64,000 nucleotides of DNA, from NCBI GenBank assembly GCA_019240525.1, contig JAFAYE010000001.1:345300-409299 (forward strand). The letters are read 5' to 3'. This DNA is from Candidatus Eremiobacterota bacterium (GTDB lineage Bacteria > Vulcanimicrobiota > Vulcanimicrobiia > Vulcanimicrobiales > Vulcanimicrobiaceae). The translations under genes were made by a program, and so were the position numbers. This document shows, in pieces, positions 57,026-64,000 of this stretch; within the stretch, counting starts at the first letter, position 1, and each line of letters starts with the position of its first letter. A model generated the notes under the pieces. The model was given only the letters and a program-made list of their open reading frames with translations, did no database searches and was not told where the DNA came from.

Positions 57026-58234
57026 CTACGCCGCGAGGCCGTTGGGCTTGAGCAGCACTTTTCGGTAACCCTGGGTGCGTTTATCGAACTTCTCGTAGGC
57101 ATCGGGAGCGGCTTCAAGTGGAAGCCGATGGCTCACGAAGAAGCTCGGCTTCGCAATACCCGCCAGGATGAGATCCCGAAGGTAAACGTTGTAACGCTTG
57201 ACCGGAGCTTGCCCCATTTCGACGGACAGACCTTTCTCCCAAGCAGCTCCAAGCGATAGCGTGAACCGTCCTTTTTTCGCCTCGTCATCGACGCCGCCGG
57301 GGTCTTCCGGAAAGTAGACCCCGATCAGTCCGATGTGACCCGTGGCATTGGTAATGCGAATCAGATCCTCGATCGCCTGCGTCGGTTCTTGCTCTTCGCC
57401 GGGCGCGTCGTGCGTCCACGCTTCGTAGCCCACCGCGTCAATGCCGCACATGACGCCGGGCATTTTCTTGCCTGAGCCTTCGCGCAGTTCTTGGACGTTG
57501 CGGCGATGCGGTTCGCGAAGATCGAGGATCTGCTGCACTGGGTCGCCCTTGCGAAAGTCGATCGGAGTTGCTCCCATTTCGCTGACCGCTTTCAAACGAT
57601 CGTCGACGCAATCGACGATATAAATCTCAGAAGCGCCGCGGATTCGCGCACTGAGACCCGCTAACAAACCGACGGGACCGGCGCCCCAAATCGCTACTGT
57701 GTCGCCGGCGCGCACGTGAGCCTGCTCGGTCGAGTGGTAGCCCGTCGGGAAGACGTCGGATAGAAGAAGAAAATCGTCTTCGAATTCGTCACCCGGTTTG
57801 CCCGGCAACTTCAAGGCGTTGAAGTCGGCAAACGGTACGCGGAGCAACTCCGCTTGGCCTCCTCGATACGGCCCCATCCCCGAATAGCCATAGCCGCCGC
57901 CGTGGCCTTGCGGATTCGTCGTTAAACAAGCATTGGTATAACCTCGCGCGCAGTTAAAACAAAATCCGCATGCGATATTAAAAGGCAGCACAACGCGATC
58001 GCCCGGCCGGATGCTAACGACGCCGGGGCCAACCTCTTCGACGACGCCCATATTCTCGTGCCCCACGACCTGGCCGGGTTGCATCGGTGCACGTCCCTCG
58101 TACATATGCAGATCGCTGCCGCAAATTCCCGACGTCGTGAGACGAACCAAGGCATCTCCCGGTGCCTCGATACGAGGATCGTCAACTTCATCGACGCTTA
58201 CTTGAAATGGGGCCTTCCATACCACTGCGCGCAT
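57026..58234 (-). CDS. Formaldehyde-dehydrogenase-like zinc MDR (glutathione-independent type)
   Basis: A 402-residue MDR dehydrogenase. Zinc ligands: Cys in SGICGSDLHMYEG, His-Glu in VVGHENMG, and the structural cluster CGFCFNCARGYTNAC. The nucleotide fold is AIWGAGPVGLLAGLSARIRGASEIYIVD. The long insertions (GGYGYSGMGPYRGGQAE, and ITNATGHIGLIGVYFPEDPGG) and the length are typical of the PFDH/FdhA group, which oxidises formaldehyde with tightly bound NAD. Context with SDR and DUF899 suggests a stress or detoxification set. Substrate uncertain. Confidence 0.9.
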   Translation of the reverse strand: MRAVVWKAPFQVSVDEVDDPRIEAPGDALVRLTTSGICGSDLHMYEGRAPMQPGQVVGHENMGVVEEVGPGVVSIRPGDRVVLPFNIACGFCFNCARGYTNACLTTNPQGHGGGYGYSGMGPYRGGQAELLRVPFADFNALKLPGKPGDEFEDDFLLLSDVFPTGYHSTEQAHVRAGDTVAIWGAGPVGLLAGLSARIRGASEIYIVDCVDDRLKAVSEMGATPIDFRKGDPVQQILDLREPHRRNVQELREGSGKKMPGVMCGIDAVGYEAWTHDAPGEEQEPTQAIEDLIRITNATGHIGLIGVYFPEDPGGVDDEAKKGRFTLSLGAAWEKGLSVEMGQAPVKRYNVYLRDLILAGIAKPSFFVSHRLPLEAAPDAYEKFDKRTQGYRKVLLKPNGLAA

Positions 58235-58430
58235 AATTTTTTCTCCTATCCGGTTGCGAGGCTGAGTTGGTAGACCCGCTATGTACCCAGAATCTCGGTA
58301 GACCGCGATAGAGAACTATTGCAGCGCCGAGCGTCCTCTTAGTTTGGCAGCGCGCTCGTAATTACGGGGAAGCCGCTAAGGTAGGCGCTGTAAGTTGCCA
58401 GCGGCTTGGCCCACCTGTTACTCTCCATTT

Positions 58431-59561
58431 ATGTTTTCGCTAATCTGTGCACTTGCGGTGACTGGCACGCCACCGGCTTCTTCAGCCGCTCAGCTCTTCG
58501 CGCAGGGTGATTTCATCCGAGCGAAAGTCGCGTATGCAGACGCCGCTTCGCGGAATCCCGCGGATCCCGAGGCCATCCTCGGCTTAGCGCGCATCGAGCT
58601 CTACGAAAATGACCTCGACGCGGCCGCCAAGGATGCGAAGATGGTACTGAGTCTCAAGGCCGACGACGAAACGGCCAAGGCGGTCCTTCGAACGGTGGAG
58701 CAACGCAGGAACATTCTCACATCTGCTGATGGGCTCGGCGTTCCCGATTCCGGCATCGTCGTGCCGTTTGTCGAATCGGAACCGTTGCCCGCAATACAAC
58801 TCGAGATAGCCGGGAAACCGGCGACGTTGGTTCTCGATACCGGCGCGCCGGACGTCACGCTCGATCCAGACTTCGCCAAGGCGCTTGGACTCGCGATCAC
58901 AGGCGGCAGCCAAGGAGCCTTTCTCGGCGGCCGCACCGCGGTGGTGCGCCAAGCTGTCGTATCGAGTATTGTCGTAGGCCCGATCGCGCTTACGAACGTG
59001 AAGGTTACGATTCTGCCGTCCCGCGGATTCGGTCTCTTCAAAGATCGCACCGTCGATGGCATCGTTGGAACGCCATTTCTTTCGCGATTTCTTTCGACCA
59101 TCGACTATCCGCATCACCGCCTTCTGCTCCGTCCGCGCCGAGCCGTGATGGCGAATGCCGGCGGAACGGCAGTTCCGATGTGGTTGGTCGGGGATCACTT
59201 TATCTTCGCCGCCGGTAAGGTCAATGGGTTAACGAACCAACTCTTCAGCATTGACACCGGGGGCGCCGGGGCCGGATTCGTTCCGGTCCAAGCGACGATT
59301 GCTGCCGCGCACATCAAGACGTTTCCGGATAAGGCGATGCAAGGAATGGGTGGCGGCGGCCCGGTCACGATCGTTCCGACTCTGGCAGACGAGTTGTGTC
59401 TAGGTCCCGTCTGCCAGAAAAACGTCGGAGGTGGCTACACGCCCAGCGGCTCTCCCTTGAGCATGTTTCCATTCGCGGTGTCCGGCACCGTTAGTCACTC
59501 GTTCCTCGAACGCTACGCCGTAACGTTCGACTTTACGCATATGCGTTTGCTTATGACTTAG
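58431..59561 (+). CDS. Retropepsin-like aspartyl protease with N-terminal TPR region, exported
   Basis: A 376-residue exported protein (signal ICALAVTGTPPASSA). Residues about 20-95 are TPR-like (LFAQGDFIRAKVAYADAASRNPADPEAILGLARIELYENDLDAA). Two Asp-Thr-Gly triads follow, LVLDTGAPDVTL and FSIDTGGAGAGF, and IVGTPFLSRF is the usual strand motif of the clan AA fold. Two DTG motifs in one chain imply a pseudo-two-domain enzyme like eukaryotic pepsins, or a duplicated retropepsin. The chosen ATG at 58431 fits the signal peptide; it has no strong ribosome-binding site. The 3' end overlaps the convergent gene by 11 bases. Confidence 0.85.
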   Translation: MFSLICALAVTGTPPASSAAQLFAQGDFIRAKVAYADAASRNPADPEAILGLARIELYENDLDAAAKDAKMVLSLKADDETAKAVLRTVEQRRNILTSADGLGVPDSGIVVPFVESEPLPAIQLEIAGKPATLVLDTGAPDVTLDPDFAKALGLAITGGSQGAFLGGRTAVVRQAVVSSIVVGPIALTNVKVTILPSRGFGLFKDRTVDGIVGTPFLSRFLSTIDYPHHRLLLRPRRAVMANAGGTAVPMWLVGDHFIFAAGKVNGLTNQLFSIDTGGAGAGFVPVQATIAAAHIKTFPDKAMQGMGGGGPVTIVPTLADELCLGPVCQKNVGGGYTPSGSPLSMFPFAVSGTVSHSFLERYAVTFDFTHMRLLMT

Positions 59562-60066
59562 TGCAGGTAGTTTTCGCTACGGTCGTCCAGGCGCCATGAA
59601 CGCTGGCTTCGCTAAGATCGTACTGCTTGGCCATCCCAAGCATTGTGAACGTGTCTCGAATCGGCGTTGCCGAGCCATTTGTGAGGTAAAACGTGCCCGT
59701 CCAGCGGATCGTTCTTCCTGACTGTTGCGTCGATTCATATCCGTAGTTGCCGCCTGAGTCGACAAAGGGACTAAACCAAGTCTTTGTGCTTGGAACGTAC
59801 GCGTAGTAAACGGTTACGTCTCCATTGGGACTCGTTGTATGCACGACGAGGCCGCTGCCGTCCTTCACCCTTGTCACGGTGAGGCTCGTCGACGGCAGTG
59901 CACCTAGCTTCGACGCTGCCAGGGTATTTCTGCAAGACCACGTGCCGATTAACCAATCGTAGCCGTTCGGCCCTGCTCCAACGGACATTGCTCCTGAAGC
60001 ACCATCCGCCAGCGCGGGAATGAACGACGCGCAAAGCGCGGTAATAACGACAAGCAATTGTTTCAT
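59551..60066 (-). CDS. Small secreted protein of unknown function
   Basis: A 171-residue protein with a Sec signal peptide (QLLVVITALCASFIPALA) and a beta-rich mature part: YDWLIGTWSCRN, LVVHTTSPNGDVTVYYAYVP and TIRWTGTFYL. The pattern of strands with GTW resembles lipocalin-like DUF1579 proteins, but I cannot name the family. The ATG at 60066 follows the S53 peptidase stop by 2 bases, so they are in one operon. Cys in CRNTL and CTKS may form a disulfide. Confidence 0.7.
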   Translation of the reverse strand: MKQLLVVITALCASFIPALADGASGAMSVGAGPNGYDWLIGTWSCRNTLAASKLGALPSTSLTVTRVKDGSGLVVHTTSPNGDVTVYYAYVPSTKTWFSPFVDSGGNYGYESTQQSGRTIRWTGTFYLTNGSATPIRDTFTMLGMAKQYDLSEASVHGAWTTVAKTTCTKS

Positions 60067-60068
60067 GT

Positions 60069-61268
60069 TTAGTACGCGCCGATGCCGTTCGGCGTTCCCC
60101 ATCCAGTCGGCCCGTCGTAGCCTTTGCCCGCAATACAAAGGTAGTTGCCGCAGTTTCCGTTGCTCCCGCTCGTGATATCGTGCAGATCCTTCTTGTACTT
60201 GTGCTTCTTGAGCGTCCAGAACTTTTCGGCAGCGTTCTGACTGCTGGCGTTTCCGGCAAGCCCAAAGACTCCCGCGTTGATCGGCGCGGCCGCACTCGTC
60301 CCGCCAACGGTAAACCAGCCGCCTTCGTTACTGTCGTACTCAGCGAGCTGCCAGGCAACGGCCGATATATCGGCTTCGGTTCGCCCGGTGCAATCGGGAT
60401 CGTGCTGCCACGACGGCTTCGCAATATTGGTCGCGCAATCCGAGCCGGAGCCATCCCAGGCCGTTTCGGAATACGTCGAGCCGCTCTTCGATAGCACCGT
60501 TCCGCCAACCGAAACGACGCTGCCGAAAACCGCCGGCTCTTCGTAGACGCCGTAACCATCGTCACCCGACGCGAAAAGATATTCGACGCCGGGGCTCTCG
60601 AAATACGACGGGCTGGCGCAGCCGACGCCGTTGCAATACCAGCTATTGCTGATAATATGTGCGCCAAGCGTCACGGCTTCGGCCTCGGCTGTCTCGAGAT
60701 CGCTCGGGTTCTGACTGTTGGCTTCGATTAGATAGATCGTGCACTTCGGGCAGGCCGCCGAAACCATTTCGATGTCGAGATCTTCTTCGACGCACCAGCC
60801 GCCACCATAACGTGACGCGCAGCTGACCGGGTAGTTTTGCATCTGCCCGGTTTGATTATACTTTGTGAAATTTGCGGTGCCGAGACCGAACTCATTGCGA
60901 TATGTCGCCAAGTCCGAGCTCGCGTTCGGTTCGTCTAAGGCGTCGACCACCGCGACGATCTGCCCCGATCCATTCGTCGAGGACGGGAGATTGTAGCGCG
61001 CCTCTATATCGGCGGGTGCCCAACCCGCGATCGCGGGGTCGAGCCCGCCTTTCGACTGGATCAGGGCTAAACATTGCGCTTCGCCGCGGCGCGACGTTTC
61101 GCAGGCGCGCCTCGCGAGGCCCTTGGCCTCCCAATCCGGCATGGCGATAGAATGTCGTTGCGCGGCCGGCGCGCTCGTGGCTCCAGGGATGTTGGAGCTG
61201 CCACCGCTGCATGCCGAGAGAACGACGGCTGAAACGAGCGGCGCGACGAGTCTGAAAGATGCGTTCAT
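60069..61268 (-). CDS. S53-family (sedolisin-like) serine-carboxyl peptidase, lipoprotein
   Basis: A 399-residue exported protein with lipobox LSAC and AAGAGGAG-like ribosome-binding site (AAGGAG, 4-5 bases before ATG 61268). Catalytic features of sedolisins are complete by eye: Glu and Asp in VEEDLDIEMVSAACPKC, oxyanion Asp in FASGDDGYG and Ser in VGGTSAAAPINAGVFGLAGN. The large propeptide of most sedolisins (about 180 residues) is missing; only about 60 residues precede the catalytic domain. Many Cys in CxnC pairs (for example CNGVGC, CGNYLC) suggest disulfide stabilisation. It probably works outside the cell at acidic pH. Confidence 0.87.
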   Translation of the reverse strand: MNASFRLVAPLVSAVVLSACSGGSSNIPGATSAPAAQRHSIAMPDWEAKGLARRACETSRRGEAQCLALIQSKGGLDPAIAGWAPADIEARYNLPSSTNGSGQIVAVVDALDEPNASSDLATYRNEFGLGTANFTKYNQTGQMQNYPVSCASRYGGGWCVEEDLDIEMVSAACPKCTIYLIEANSQNPSDLETAEAEAVTLGAHIISNSWYCNGVGCASPSYFESPGVEYLFASGDDGYGVYEEPAVFGSVVSVGGTVLSKSGSTYSETAWDGSGSDCATNIAKPSWQHDPDCTGRTEADISAVAWQLAEYDSNEGGWFTVGGTSAAAPINAGVFGLAGNASSQNAAEKFWTLKKHKYKKDLHDITSGSNGNCGNYLCIAGKGYDGPTGWGTPNGIGAY

Positions 61269-61415
61269 ACTGCTCCTTTGTTGTCAGGGCTGGGGGCCCA
61301 GCAAGCGTTCGCCGGGCCAAGCCCGACACCTCGCCTTCGCAAAGGGAGTGGGGATCATTCGGTCATCTGGTTAATCGGCTGATTCGTCGCTAGCGCTCCC
61401 GAGGAGATTTCGAAC

Positions 61416-61922
61416 ATGACGCATGATGCACCGCAACGGTCAGAGATCGATCGTTACGTCGAACGGGCTCGACGTTCGCGCGCGCGGATTTCGACGTCGC
61501 ATGGTGACATCGTCTTCGATTTTTTTGCTGACGATGCACCGATGCACTCGGCGGCTTTTATGAAGCTTGCCGAGGCGGGCTTTTACGATGGGCTACGCTT
61601 TCATCGCGTCGAACCGGGCTTCGTCGTGCAAGGCGGCGATCCGAAAGGCGATGGAACGGGAGGTCCGGGGTACCATCTCAAAGCTGAGTTTAGCAATCGC
61701 CCGCATGTGCGTGGAACCGTAGCAATGGCGCGGTCCTCCAAACCTGACTCGGCTGGATCTCAATTCTACATCTGCCTAGACGACGCGCGCTTCCTCGACG
61801 GCCAGTATACGGTCTTCGGTCAGATGACCGACGGCTTCGACGCGCTCGATGCGATCAAACGCGGTGACGCAATGACGAGCGTATCCATCGAACCTCGCGT
61901 CACCTCCCCGCCGGAGGGCTAG
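61416..61922 (+). CDS. Peptidyl-prolyl cis-trans isomerase (cyclophilin type)
   Basis: A 168-residue cyclophilin without signal peptide, thus cytosolic. The fold motifs are ISTSHGDIVFDFFADDAP, the active-site segment FHRVEPGFVVQGGDPKGDGTGGPGY, MARSSKPDSAGSQFYICLDDARFLDGQYTVFGQM and GFDALDAI. The ATG at 61416 has GAGGAG 8 bases upstream. No obvious functional link with neighbours. Confidence 0.95.
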   Translation: MTHDAPQRSEIDRYVERARRSRARISTSHGDIVFDFFADDAPMHSAAFMKLAEAGFYDGLRFHRVEPGFVVQGGDPKGDGTGGPGYHLKAEFSNRPHVRGTVAMARSSKPDSAGSQFYICLDDARFLDGQYTVFGQMTDGFDALDAIKRGDAMTSVSIEPRVTSPPEG

Positions 61923-61926
61923 CCGT

Positions 61927-62934
61927 CTACGGCGTGAACCCGTTTCCGTTGTAAGCGGCAACCGGCTCGCTTAGATAACCCGCACCGATTGTAGTTTGGA
62001 TGAAGCCGCGGTCCATGTCGACTTCGACAGCTTCTGCCGGGTTCGATGTGCTCGACCGCATCGCGCCCCAGACCAGGTGTCCGTCGTTATGCAGATTGCA
62101 GAACCCAGCCCACCCTAACGTGTAACCCTGCGGAAGATCGACAACGCCGCGTTCGCGCGAATCGGCGATCTGATATCGCGCTAAGAAAGCCTCGTCGCCA
62201 TAGAGGGCAAGCCGGTCGGTCGTTGTGAAGCCACAGGTGGCGCTTTCGACTGTATATTTATACGCGCAGTTGCCCGGCTGATCGACGGGACACTCGTACA
62301 TATAGGTAGAGCCAAGGTCCAGGCTCACGGGGGCGTACAACGTGCTGCCACGTACGGAAATCCCCGTCATGCGAGACGCTCCGGTCTCGCTACCCACGAG
62401 ATAGGTTTTCCCAATGGTGGTCGATCCGTACGGGTACATCACGACGTCTTCGGCGATGACGTTCTTCTCGAACTCGCGATCCTCGACATAGAGATTGTCG
62501 TCGGCGTCGACGGTCATAGTTCCGGCATAGCCGGGCGTCGAGTACTCTGCGACCTCGCCATTCAGTTCGTGGGTCAATTCGTGAATTTTGAAGGTGCCGT
62601 CCGTCGAGTAGAGGGTGTCGACGTAGACGTGTCCTTTGCTATCGGTGACGACATCGAACGGAATTTGACTGAATTTTTTTTCTGCGACCTTGTTGCCATA
62701 ACGATCAAACGCCATCACGGCTTTCAGCGCGCGGTCGGCCACGTAAAGATAGCCGGCAGAATTTGCTTCGCGACCGCCGAGCGGAAGTGCTTGCGAGGTC
62801 GAATCGCTCGCGGCCGAGGGACTGGCGCAGCCGGCAAGTGCGAATAGCGCCGCTGTCATCAGAACGCGTTTAACGGAAGTCTCCTTTCGGGCTAAAGGGT
62901 CTTCGTCTTTTCCGGCCGCTACCGGCTGGTCCAA
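61927..62934 (-). CDS. Beta-propeller lipoprotein with uncertain start
   Basis: A propeller-repeat lipoprotein. The repeats include GYLYVADRALKAVMAFDRYGN, PFDVVTDSKGHVYVDTL and GTMTVDADDNLYVEDRE. Lipobox LAGC with the preceding VKRVLMTAALFA is a perfect signal peptide, but no standard start codon lies before it at the right place: the best ribosome-binding site (AAGGAG) is 6 bases before a GTT codon at 62874, the next ATG is at 62859 and the frame opens at an ATG at 62934. The coordinates give the longest frame. Function unknown. Confidence 0.7.
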   Translation of the reverse strand: MDQPVAAGKDEDPLARKETSVKRVLMTAALFALAGCASPSAASDSTSQALPLGGREANSAGYLYVADRALKAVMAFDRYGNKVAEKKFSQIPFDVVTDSKGHVYVDTLYSTDGTFKIHELTHELNGEVAEYSTPGYAGTMTVDADDNLYVEDREFEKNVIAEDVVMYPYGSTTIGKTYLVGSETGASRMTGISVRGSTLYAPVSLDLGSTYMYECPVDQPGNCAYKYTVESATCGFTTTDRLALYGDEAFLARYQIADSRERGVVDLPQGYTLGWAGFCNLHNDGHLVWGAMRSSTSNPAEAVEVDMDRGFIQTTIGAGYLSEPVAAYNGNGFTP

Positions 62935-63010
62935 ATGTTAGCACTCCTGCCCTCGCCGGGCAAGGCTGCCGGCGCCGAAACAAGGCGCTCTACGCCGCGG
63001 TAGCTCGGCC

Positions 63011-63430
63011 GTGAGCGTACCGATTTACCGGCTCTACTTGCTTCGGGCGGCATACGTCTTGCTCGTGGTGGGACTCGGATCCCAGATATGGCCAGCCATT
63101 CTGACGCCCGCGAAGTCGTGGGAGCTTATGCACGGGGTTGTCGAGTCTATGCTGGGAGCACTCTCCCTTTTGGCAATCCTCGGGCTTCGATATCCCCTGC
63201 AAATGCTGCCTCTGCTCTTCTTCGAAATGACGTGGAAAGCGATCTGGCTTCTCCGGGTCGCTCTACCTCTGTGGCTGACGCACCGGATGGACGCGGACAC
63301 GGCCGCAACGACGGCTCAATGCCTCGTCGTCGTGATTTTCCTCGTCCTCATACCGTGGCGCTACGTCTTCCAGAACTATGTAAAGCGAGCCGGCGATCCG
63401 TGGATGCGTCACGCGGCAGCTTCAGAATGA
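63011..63430 (+). CDS. Small multi-pass membrane protein
   Basis: A 139-residue protein with four hydrophobic segments (about residues 8-28, 42-62, 63-85 and 103-122), starting at a GTG. Blocks LMHGVVESMLGALSLLAILGLRYPLQMLPLL, FFEMTWKAIWLLRVALPLW and IPWRYVFQNYV recall a common but unnamed inner-membrane family in proteobacteria. The substrate and function are not evident. It is divergent from the propeller lipoprotein gene and precedes a small lipoprotein by 24 bases. Confidence 0.75.
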   Translation: MSVPIYRLYLLRAAYVLLVVGLGSQIWPAILTPAKSWELMHGVVESMLGALSLLAILGLRYPLQMLPLLFFEMTWKAIWLLRVALPLWLTHRMDADTAATTAQCLVVVIFLVLIPWRYVFQNYVKRAGDPWMRHAAASE

Positions 63431-63454
63431 CGCGGCACTGACCTCACCGAATAA

Positions 63455-63817
63455 TTGATGATGCTTCGTCGTCTGCTCGTAGCGACCGTTGCCGGCGCTG
63501 GCTTGACAGCTTGCACGCATTCCGATTATATGCCCAACGTCATCCAACTGAGTCCCAATGGTACGGCGTCAAACCCCGTCAAGCAATCGGTCACGTCGTC
63601 GTTTACGCTCACTGCCGTCGAAGACGGGTACACGGGACAGTTCACCGCGCAAACGATCGTAGGGGAATGCTGGGTCGTCCAATCACCGGTTACGAGCGGT
63701 GGCGCATGGACCGTCGTGCCGCAGGGAAGCACGTGCAACAGCAACCACGACGTTGAGAAGATTCAAGTCAAGGATACCAACGGCCATTCGGCCGACACCT
63801 ACATTCAATCCGTCTAG
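63455..63817 (+). CDS. Small lipoprotein
   Basis: A 120-residue protein with a lipoprotein signal (RRLLVATVAGAGLTAC, Cys 20), followed by a short Ser/Thr-rich beta domain (TSSFTLTAVEDGYTGQFTAQTI) and a Cys pair in ECW and STCNS that may form a disulfide. The family is not recognised. It starts 24 bases after the membrane protein gene. Confidence 0.7.
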   Translation: MMMLRRLLVATVAGAGLTACTHSDYMPNVIQLSPNGTASNPVKQSVTSSFTLTAVEDGYTGQFTAQTIVGECWVVQSPVTSGGAWTVVPQGSTCNSNHDVEKIQVKDTNGHSADTYIQSV

Positions 63818-63837
63818 CGTCGGTGCGGCTTTCGCCT

Positions 63838-63872
63838 GAAAAGTAAGAACCGCACCGTGAAGATGCGGTTCC
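63838..63872 (-). terminator. Intrinsic terminator of the gene entering from the right
   Basis: A 9-bp stem (GGAACCGCA with GCGGTTC and a wobble) with a 9-base loop, followed on the minus strand by TTACTTTT, lies 47 bases after the stop of the minus-strand gene at the right edge. The stem arms on the plus strand are at 63847-63854 and 63864-63871. Confidence 0.65.
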
Positions 63873-63917
63873 GGCATACTAAGCCATTGGACTTACCTCT
63901 AGCTTTACGTTGCGTAG

Positions 63918-64000
63918 TTATTCTACCGCATCGTCCAGGGTTTTAAACGCGACCAGTTTGGCCGCCGCAATGTCTTCGCAGCCGAGCCCGAGCGACTTGA
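63918..64000 (-). CDS. Ornithine cyclodeaminase/mu-crystallin-like protein, C-terminal end
   Basis: Only the last 26 residues are in the window (ending KTLDDAVE before TAA). The segment KSLGLGCEDIAAAKLV closely resembles the C-terminal block FKSLGLAxEDxAAA of the ornithine cyclodeaminase/mu-crystallin NAD-binding family, so this is the probable identity. The rest lies right of the window. An intrinsic terminator follows. Confidence 0.6.
   Translation of the reverse strand, partial: KSLGLGCEDIAAAKLVAFKTLDDAVE

Noticed and set aside
58235-58430. Possible small RNA or regulatory leader between the fdhA-like gene and the protease gene
   Set aside because: Only short imperfect inverted repeats were found, with no terminator-like T-run and no match to a known RNA family.

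Overview
The window comes from a G+C-rich bacterium. It carries bacterial housekeeping genes (PcrA/UvrD helicase, HolA, PepA, the dapB-asd-lysC-dapA lysine operon), many lipobox proteins, a Tat-type signal peptide, and frequent GTG and TTG starts with 4-base start/stop overlaps. The many secreted beta-propeller and GloVer-repeat lipoproteins, together with an archaeal-type PurP pair in a bacterial purine operon, suggest an uncultivated terrestrial phylum. Candidatus Eremiobacterota (WPS-2) is my best guess, but it rests on memory of such genomes and has not been tested.

Layout. 0-1.4 kb: the end of pepA, coupled to panB (+). 1.5-18.1 kb: an XRE regulator and a nearly continuous minus-strand purine operon, in transcription order purB, purC-purE fusion, purL, purQ, a long PurS-like gene, purP, a secreted protein of unknown function, a second purP, tpx, guaA, purD, an MFS transporter, a Bax-inhibitor-1 protein and purF. 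18.1-23.7 kb: an orphan peptide-binding lipoprotein (+), then ribBA (with an N-terminal XRE-type HTH), ribH, mtnA and holA (-). 23.8-29.5 kb: two beta-propeller lipoproteins, then a TetR regulator plus MFS efflux pump with a perfect palindromic operator inside the promoter. 29.5-34.3 kb (-): comF, ribD, ribE, a thioesterase and two MDR dehydrogenases; a dispersed palindromic repeat forms the 3' end of ribD. 34.4-46.1 kb (-): NDP-sugar pyrophosphorylase, GT4 glycosyltransferase, an alpha/alpha-toroid protein, pcrA, the lysine operon, a WecG/TagA glycosyltransferase, a second NDP-sugar pyrophosphorylase and a TlpA-like thioredoxin. 46.2-48 kb: another repeat copy, an HNH endonuclease, tRNA-Gln(CTG), tRNA-Glu(CTC) and small genes in a gene-poor stretch. 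48-64 kb: an accessory-looking region with a large LuxR/LAL regulator, GloVer lipoproteins, a DUF899 protein, a Tat-secreted SDR, a formaldehyde-dehydrogenase-like MDR, a retropepsin-like protein, an S53 peptidase, a cyclophilin, further lipoproteins, and the start-of-gene-less tail of an ornithine-cyclodeaminase-like gene running in from the right edge.

How the genes work together. The purine cluster encodes most steps from PRPP to IMP, GMP and AMP. The formylation of AICAR appears to be assigned to PurP (formate plus ATP) rather than to folate-dependent PurH, which is not in the window; nor are purM, purN/purT, purK and a conventional purE. Riboflavin synthesis is split into two clusters (ribBA-ribH and ribD-ribE) with no FMN riboswitch that I can see. 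The HTH fused to RibBA and a dyad just upstream of its gene suggest protein-based autoregulation.
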